The translations under genes were made by a program, and so were the position numbers. DNA of 64,000 bases from Annulohypoxylon bovei var. microspora (Eukaryota; Ascomycota; Sordariomycetes; Xylariales; Hypoxylaceae): the NCBI GenBank assembly GCA_022836615.1, contig MU405264.1:180175-244174 (forward strand), given 5' to 3'. Below, piece by piece: positions 59,937-64,000 of the stretch (positions within the stretch are counted from its first letter, which is position 1; every line of letters starts with the position of its first letter). The notes under the pieces were generated by a model. It did not search any database, was not told the origin of the DNA, and saw only the letters and a list, made by a program, of their open reading frames with translations.

Positions 59937-61045
59937 ATGTTCGAGCCTCAGTGGCAGGAGCTTTCGCGAAAGCGCCAAAGAGAAGAGGAGGAAAGTGATC
60001 AGGTCAACATAGGTGAAGCTATGAATGGAACTCTAGGCTTCACTGAACACCGCAATGTTAGTATTAATAACGACGATGCATGGGTGCATATGTGCATGTG
60101 TACCTATATGGTGTTCTACTTCCCATGTAGCTCGCCAACACCATCGCAACTTACGACTAACCGATCTGTTATGATTAGAAACGTCTTCAATCTCTTCCTC
60201 TACGTACATCGCCTACACAGAAACAATGGGCAGGAGCCCCGGATTTTCCGGTTGCGACATCAGCAGCAACTCCTCCCGCCTCTATTAGCCCGACCGATTC
60301 TGACTCCGAGGATGCGCAATACCAACAGCAATCAAATCTATCGATGGATGTAGATAGGGACATGGATATGGTGGTCGATTCATCCGACCGATTTCAGACT
60401 GGCCCATCTCATTCAGACTTTGTCGATCCAAGCAATACCGGACGAATGCCTACGCCTATACATTGTACCTTTGCCTCGCAAGTAAGGGGGAACAACTGGG
60501 GCCCAATGAATCAGACGATGCATACGGCGAATCGGTCGATTAGTGCTACATCAACAGAAGACCAGCCATTCTCTACATGTCACGATGAATCCTCGGTGCC
60601 CCGATCATTAGGAGGTTCTGCTGAATGGTCCATGGTTCAGACCCGGCGTCTCCCGTCCCCTATTAGTGAAAGTGGCGGCGAAGAGACTCCGACGAGCCCG
60701 GGAATGGTTTTGGACTCTCGTCAGCCTCAGAGGCCTTATTTGCCTCACATGCCCCATTCGACTAACCCTCATGCTATGCCCATGCATCCTAACATTCAGA
60801 ATGTTACTCCAGCCACGGATAACGATTCTGGAATGACGGATGCCGATCCTGGCTCCTCTCCTTCCTCCGCACCCGCTACGCCATCGCCAAGAGGCAAATA
60901 TGGTCACTCGCGCAGCAAACACACTCTCAACAATTGGACTCTACAACCAGGTATGAAGAAGTCATTCAGTATAGGATACCGAGCAGACTGCGAAAAATGC
61001 CGTATGAAGATTCCAGGCCATTTCAATCACATTATCATCTCTTAG
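59937..61045 (+). CDS. Conserved fungal protein with C-terminal CxxC motif, function unknown
   Basis: Exons 59937-60056 and 60179-61045 give 328 aa. The 122-nt intron (GTTAGT...GATTAG, branch GACTAAC) joins GFTEHRN to KRLQSLPLRTSPTQKQW, a continuous basic segment that fits a nuclear localisation signal with the earlier SRKRQREEEE. The middle is Ser/Pro/Met/His-rich and disordered. The C-terminus is compact and looks conserved: MKKSFSIGYRADCEKCRMKIPGH (shown in part), ending FNHIIIS. A CxxC within a basic context could bind metal or form a short interaction motif. I recall similar tails in other filamentous ascomycetes but no named function. The start MFEPQW is the first ATG in frame; upstream extension begins only with TTG. 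Confidence 0.82.
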
Positions 61046-62506
61046 TACGGAAGTGATGGAAGGTCACACTTTTGGTTTAATAGCAAGAAGGGCGTCTCTA
61101 CTGAAGACAATCAGATGATTGCACAAATTCGCCGAAACAAGAAGAGCGAAGATCAGACTACACCTATAGTCTTTAGCCCCTCCGAGTCGCAGCTGGATAT
61201 GTATGGGATACAAACCAAACCAGATACCGGACGCAGTTTGCGTATCTGGAGTTCCGATTCCTCGGAAGATTGCTGGACTCGCTCGGACGATATTCACCAT
61301 GTGGAGCTCGGCCTCGGCAGACTTTAAAGAGAATCAAATTCCCTTATTATTTTTCACAGCACTTTACTGCTATTATCATATGGCAACCGATAATATTCGA
61401 CTTGCCTAGGAGCCTTACGGCACGCACAATTTCCTTTTACTTGCATCTAAAGGCGTTCCCGGAACGCAACCACTACGCCGTACTGCTACAGTGCTATAGC
61501 GTGGCTTTTAATTTCCTTATTGTCGGATAGCATTGATTTCGGTTACTCGCATATTTAAAATTGTCATTCACTACATTTATACCCATGGCACACGGTCGTT
61601 ATTGCATTTGCTCACTTGCTTGTTGGTTCTGGGAATGGAAATTTCATGCATTCAGTGGGAGGGGAAAACAACAGCCCGATCAACCAAAATTCGGGGGGTG
61701 AAAGATCTGAATTTGCTCTCATCAGCGCTCTATCCTTTTTCTTTTTCGCTTTTATTTATCTATTATACTCTATTAGGAGTACTGTCATGGATGGCGTTTA
61801 AGGCGTGGATCGAGGGTCAACCCATCCAGGTTGAGGGCTTGTCCAGCGTGTGGAAAACCCCCTGTACTCAAAACTCACCTTGGCACTTACTAATAGCATG
61901 ACCACCACTTGGCGGTCATCGCCGGGGAATATAAAATTATATGTCTTTTACAAATGTCAGAATAGCGGAAGTGAACTCTCGTTTTCAATGGTAGAACGTA
62001 GCAGAGAAGTTGAAATCGTGAAGTCAGGCGACGGGATTCAATGTTGAGCCGCCGAATGTATGATTATGCCAAAGTTCGGCTGACAAGTTACCAAACGGGA
62101 ATTGCAGACTCAACGAAAACCATTTCCGTCCATAGGTGAGACAATGGCAAGTGAAAAGCATAGGTAGATAGCTGATGGACTAAATAAGCATATATTATCA
62201 GGGGAGTATGTATTCACAATACCCAATACGCCAGGTCTGATGCTTCGCCGTTCTACTATATATGATACAGCAGTCTTCGCACCACCGAATATGCTGAATC
62301 CTATCGCACATACGTACAATTTGAACATTGTGGAGGCCCTGCGCATATACGCTTGTCTGTTCGAGACCTCACCTGGGCTGGCTGGCCCGTCTGTCAAGCG
62401 GCTCTTACCACTCTGAAGTTTTATACCCCTACCCCTATATCGACCGCGGACTCTCGTGGCACACAGCAAAAATAAGCTGCCGCCACGCCAAGTAATTGCG
62501 CTCGCT
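61046..62506. other. Convergent 3' intergenic region
   Basis: About 1.46 kb between convergent genes. Frames at 61115, 61533 and 61616 have no recognisable family or splice support. Part may be a long 3' UTR. Confidence 0.6.
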
Positions 62507-63651
62507 CTACCACCAGCCCGACTTCTTGCCCTCCCCACCGCTCGGCTTCCCCAGCTGGTCCAGAGGCCCGCCATTTTTTTGGTTCTCGCGCTCCTGCTCG
62601 AACGCCGCCTTCGCCGTGTCTTTCAATCCAGTCCCGGACCCCGCAACCCGCGCCTCGGCGTCGAAGTTTAGCGACGACTCCTCGCTCCCGGACTCGTCTT
62701 TTTTGAGGCCGCCGAACAGCCACCCCGTGAGCCCCTTCTTCTTCTTCGGCTGCTCGACTTCGCTCGCGCCCGAGAGGCTGCTCTCGGTCAGGGCCTCGCC
62801 GGGCCAGACCGTTCGGCCTACGGTCTCGGTCACCCCTTCGCCGGTTGTGGGGGGAGGGGAGGCGGACATGGATCGGGGCGCGGAGAGGAGAGGAGGGAGG
62901 CTGGTGCCCGATTGTCGGGCCTTCGCTTCGGCCTCCTCGACTAGGGCTAGTTGCTCGGGGGACGCAGAGCCCGAGATGTAGGCTAGCCGCGCGGCTTCCA
63001 GGCTGTCGGATTTGAGTTGGCGCTGCATCGCGAAGAATTCGTTGCGCCGCTTGCGGTTGTAGACCATCATGTCGCCGGTGGCGTAGACGGTTACGAAGAG
63101 GGCGAGGCCTGTTTTTATTTTATTTTGAGTTAGTCTACTACCTAAAAGCACAAATCATATAGGATATAGAGCATAGAGAACAGGGGAAATTGGTGAACGT
63201 GTTCGATAGAGTATTCCCCTTTCTTCTGAGCATGATATAGAATTTAGAGGTTCGGGGATCGCGGGATCGGGAAAGAGGGGCAGAGCAGAACACACATACC
63301 GCTGAACCCAATCAACCCCAGGACGGTGAACTTGTGGGCGGCGTCGAAGTACCGCCGCGAGACGCCGACAACCCGGTCAAACATCGACGTCTCGTGCCTC
63401 CTCGCGGCCAGATGCGCGGCCCGCAGTCGGCGCACCCGCTCCTCCATGGTTTCCGGCGTGGACGGTCTCGGCATGCCGGCTGGCGGTAGACGGCTGGACT
63501 GCGCTGACCGTGGCGACGTAGACGAGGAGGCCGAGGCTTTGGAGGATTTGGACGGGGAGGACTTGGATGCGGCTTTCACGTTGGCGTGCGGCGTGCTGGA
63601 CGTAAATCGCGTGGCGTCGGCGACGCTGCGCGGGGTGTGGTTTGCCGCCAT
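62507..63651 (-). CDS. COX14-domain cytochrome c oxidase assembly protein
   Basis: A mitochondrial inner-membrane protein of the fungal cytochrome oxidase assembly (COX14-like) family. Exons 63651-63300 and 63108-62507 give 317 aa. A Ser/Lys-rich N-terminus is followed by the core RRYFDAAHKFTVLGLIGFSG joined by splicing to LALFVTVYATGDMMVYNRKRR (spans residues ~98-140). This contains the single transmembrane helix. The tail is charged and disordered, with KKKKGLTGWLFGGL and a Gly/Lys-rich end (GEGKKSGWW). The intron is long for this window (191 nt; GTATGT...AACAG). The GC-rich coding region creates long shadow frames on the other strand. Confidence 0.88.
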
Positions 63652-64000
63652 TAATCTTGCGACCGTGCCGTTTTACGCGGGAGGAGAAGGTATTCGTCTG
63701 TAGGTGCTGAACAGATGGAGATTGACGCCGTCGAAATGAATCTCTTAACCCTGCCGAGCGTGGTGGAATGGGGTATACCGCTAAGCCGTCATCGCTAGCT
63801 GGGAATATTGGAAATTTTTGGAGTCCCAGTTCTTCGGCGAATGGTCTGATCGATAACCGCTGCCGGGCGGGCTGCATGCTTGGGAGAGAGCCGCCCGTAG
63901 CTACTGTACAGTCTACCCCCTGAAATAATGTTAGTACGAACCTTATTTTGATACAGATTTACACCAGGGTACCCAAGTAGTGAGCAAGGCTTTGAAACGT
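63652..64000. other. Promoter side of the COX14-domain gene
   Basis: 349 bases upstream of the minus-strand gene to the window edge. No coding region is supported. Confidence 0.6.

Noticed and set aside
61533..61901. A 122-codon frame with a hydrophobic segment
   Set aside because: No initiation context, splice continuity or family resemblance; it lies in the 3' region of two convergent genes.
1..64000. Transposons, inverted terminal repeats, CRISPR arrays, rRNA genes
   Set aside because: None was recognised; no long direct or inverted repeats or transposase/reverse-transcriptase motifs were seen by eye.

Overview
The window is nuclear DNA of a filamentous ascomycete (Pezizomycotina, most likely a Sordariomycete). 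The grounds are short 45-190 nt introns with GTRNGT donors and internal CTAAC/CTRAC branch sites, a HET-domain gene, fungal forms of Ste20/PAK, Scp160/vigilin, Rsc9, Ctr86/ataxin-10, mL50 and COX14, and a fungal xanthine dioxygenase. I rebuilt 20 spliced protein-coding genes by joining exons in frame. For nearly all of them the exon lengths sum to a multiple of three and the joined protein reads continuously across the junctions. I add one small single-exon candidate (57159-57359). There is no rRNA, no convincing tRNA, no CRISPR and no intact transposon.

Layout. 1-23 kb holds housekeeping and regulatory genes: a PAK kinase (-), the multi-KH protein Scp160 (+), Rsc9 of the RSC remodeller (-), a disordered orphan (+) and an ataxin-10/Ctr86 protein (-). 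A HET-domain gene (+) follows at 24-26 kb. 26-42.7 kb is a metabolic block: an M20 N-carbamoyl amidohydrolase (-), dihydropyrimidinase/hydantoinase (-), a secreted FAD-linked oxidase (-), methylthioadenosine phosphorylase (+), an M24 metallopeptidase-fold protein (-), xanthine dioxygenase XanA (-), a divergently transcribed FAD/NAD(P) oxidoreductase (+) and a ferric-reductase-type protein (-). 42.7-49.3 kb is gene-poor. 49.3-64 kb carries mitoribosomal mL50 (-), a small Cys-rich membrane protein (+), DAHP synthase (-), a secreted SGNH hydrolase (+), a candidate 66-aa membrane protein (+), a conserved fungal protein ending in a CxxC motif (+) and a COX14-domain mitochondrial protein (-).

How the genes work together. 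The most interesting part is 26-40 kb. The hydantoinase/dihydropyrimidinase plus M20 carbamoylase pair opens cyclic ureides and removes the carbamoyl group. XanA turns xanthine into urate, and the phosphorylase releases adenine from methylthioadenosine. The promoters of the amidohydrolase, hydantoinase and XanA genes contain several HGATAR motifs, the binding site of the AreA-type nitrogen GATA factor. This suggests a nitrogen-regulated nucleobase/ureide catabolic neighbourhood. Functions come from motif recognition only; no database search was possible. Intergenic DNA is strewn with short TAGGTA/TACCTA palindromic motifs, and coding GC is strikingly patchy.
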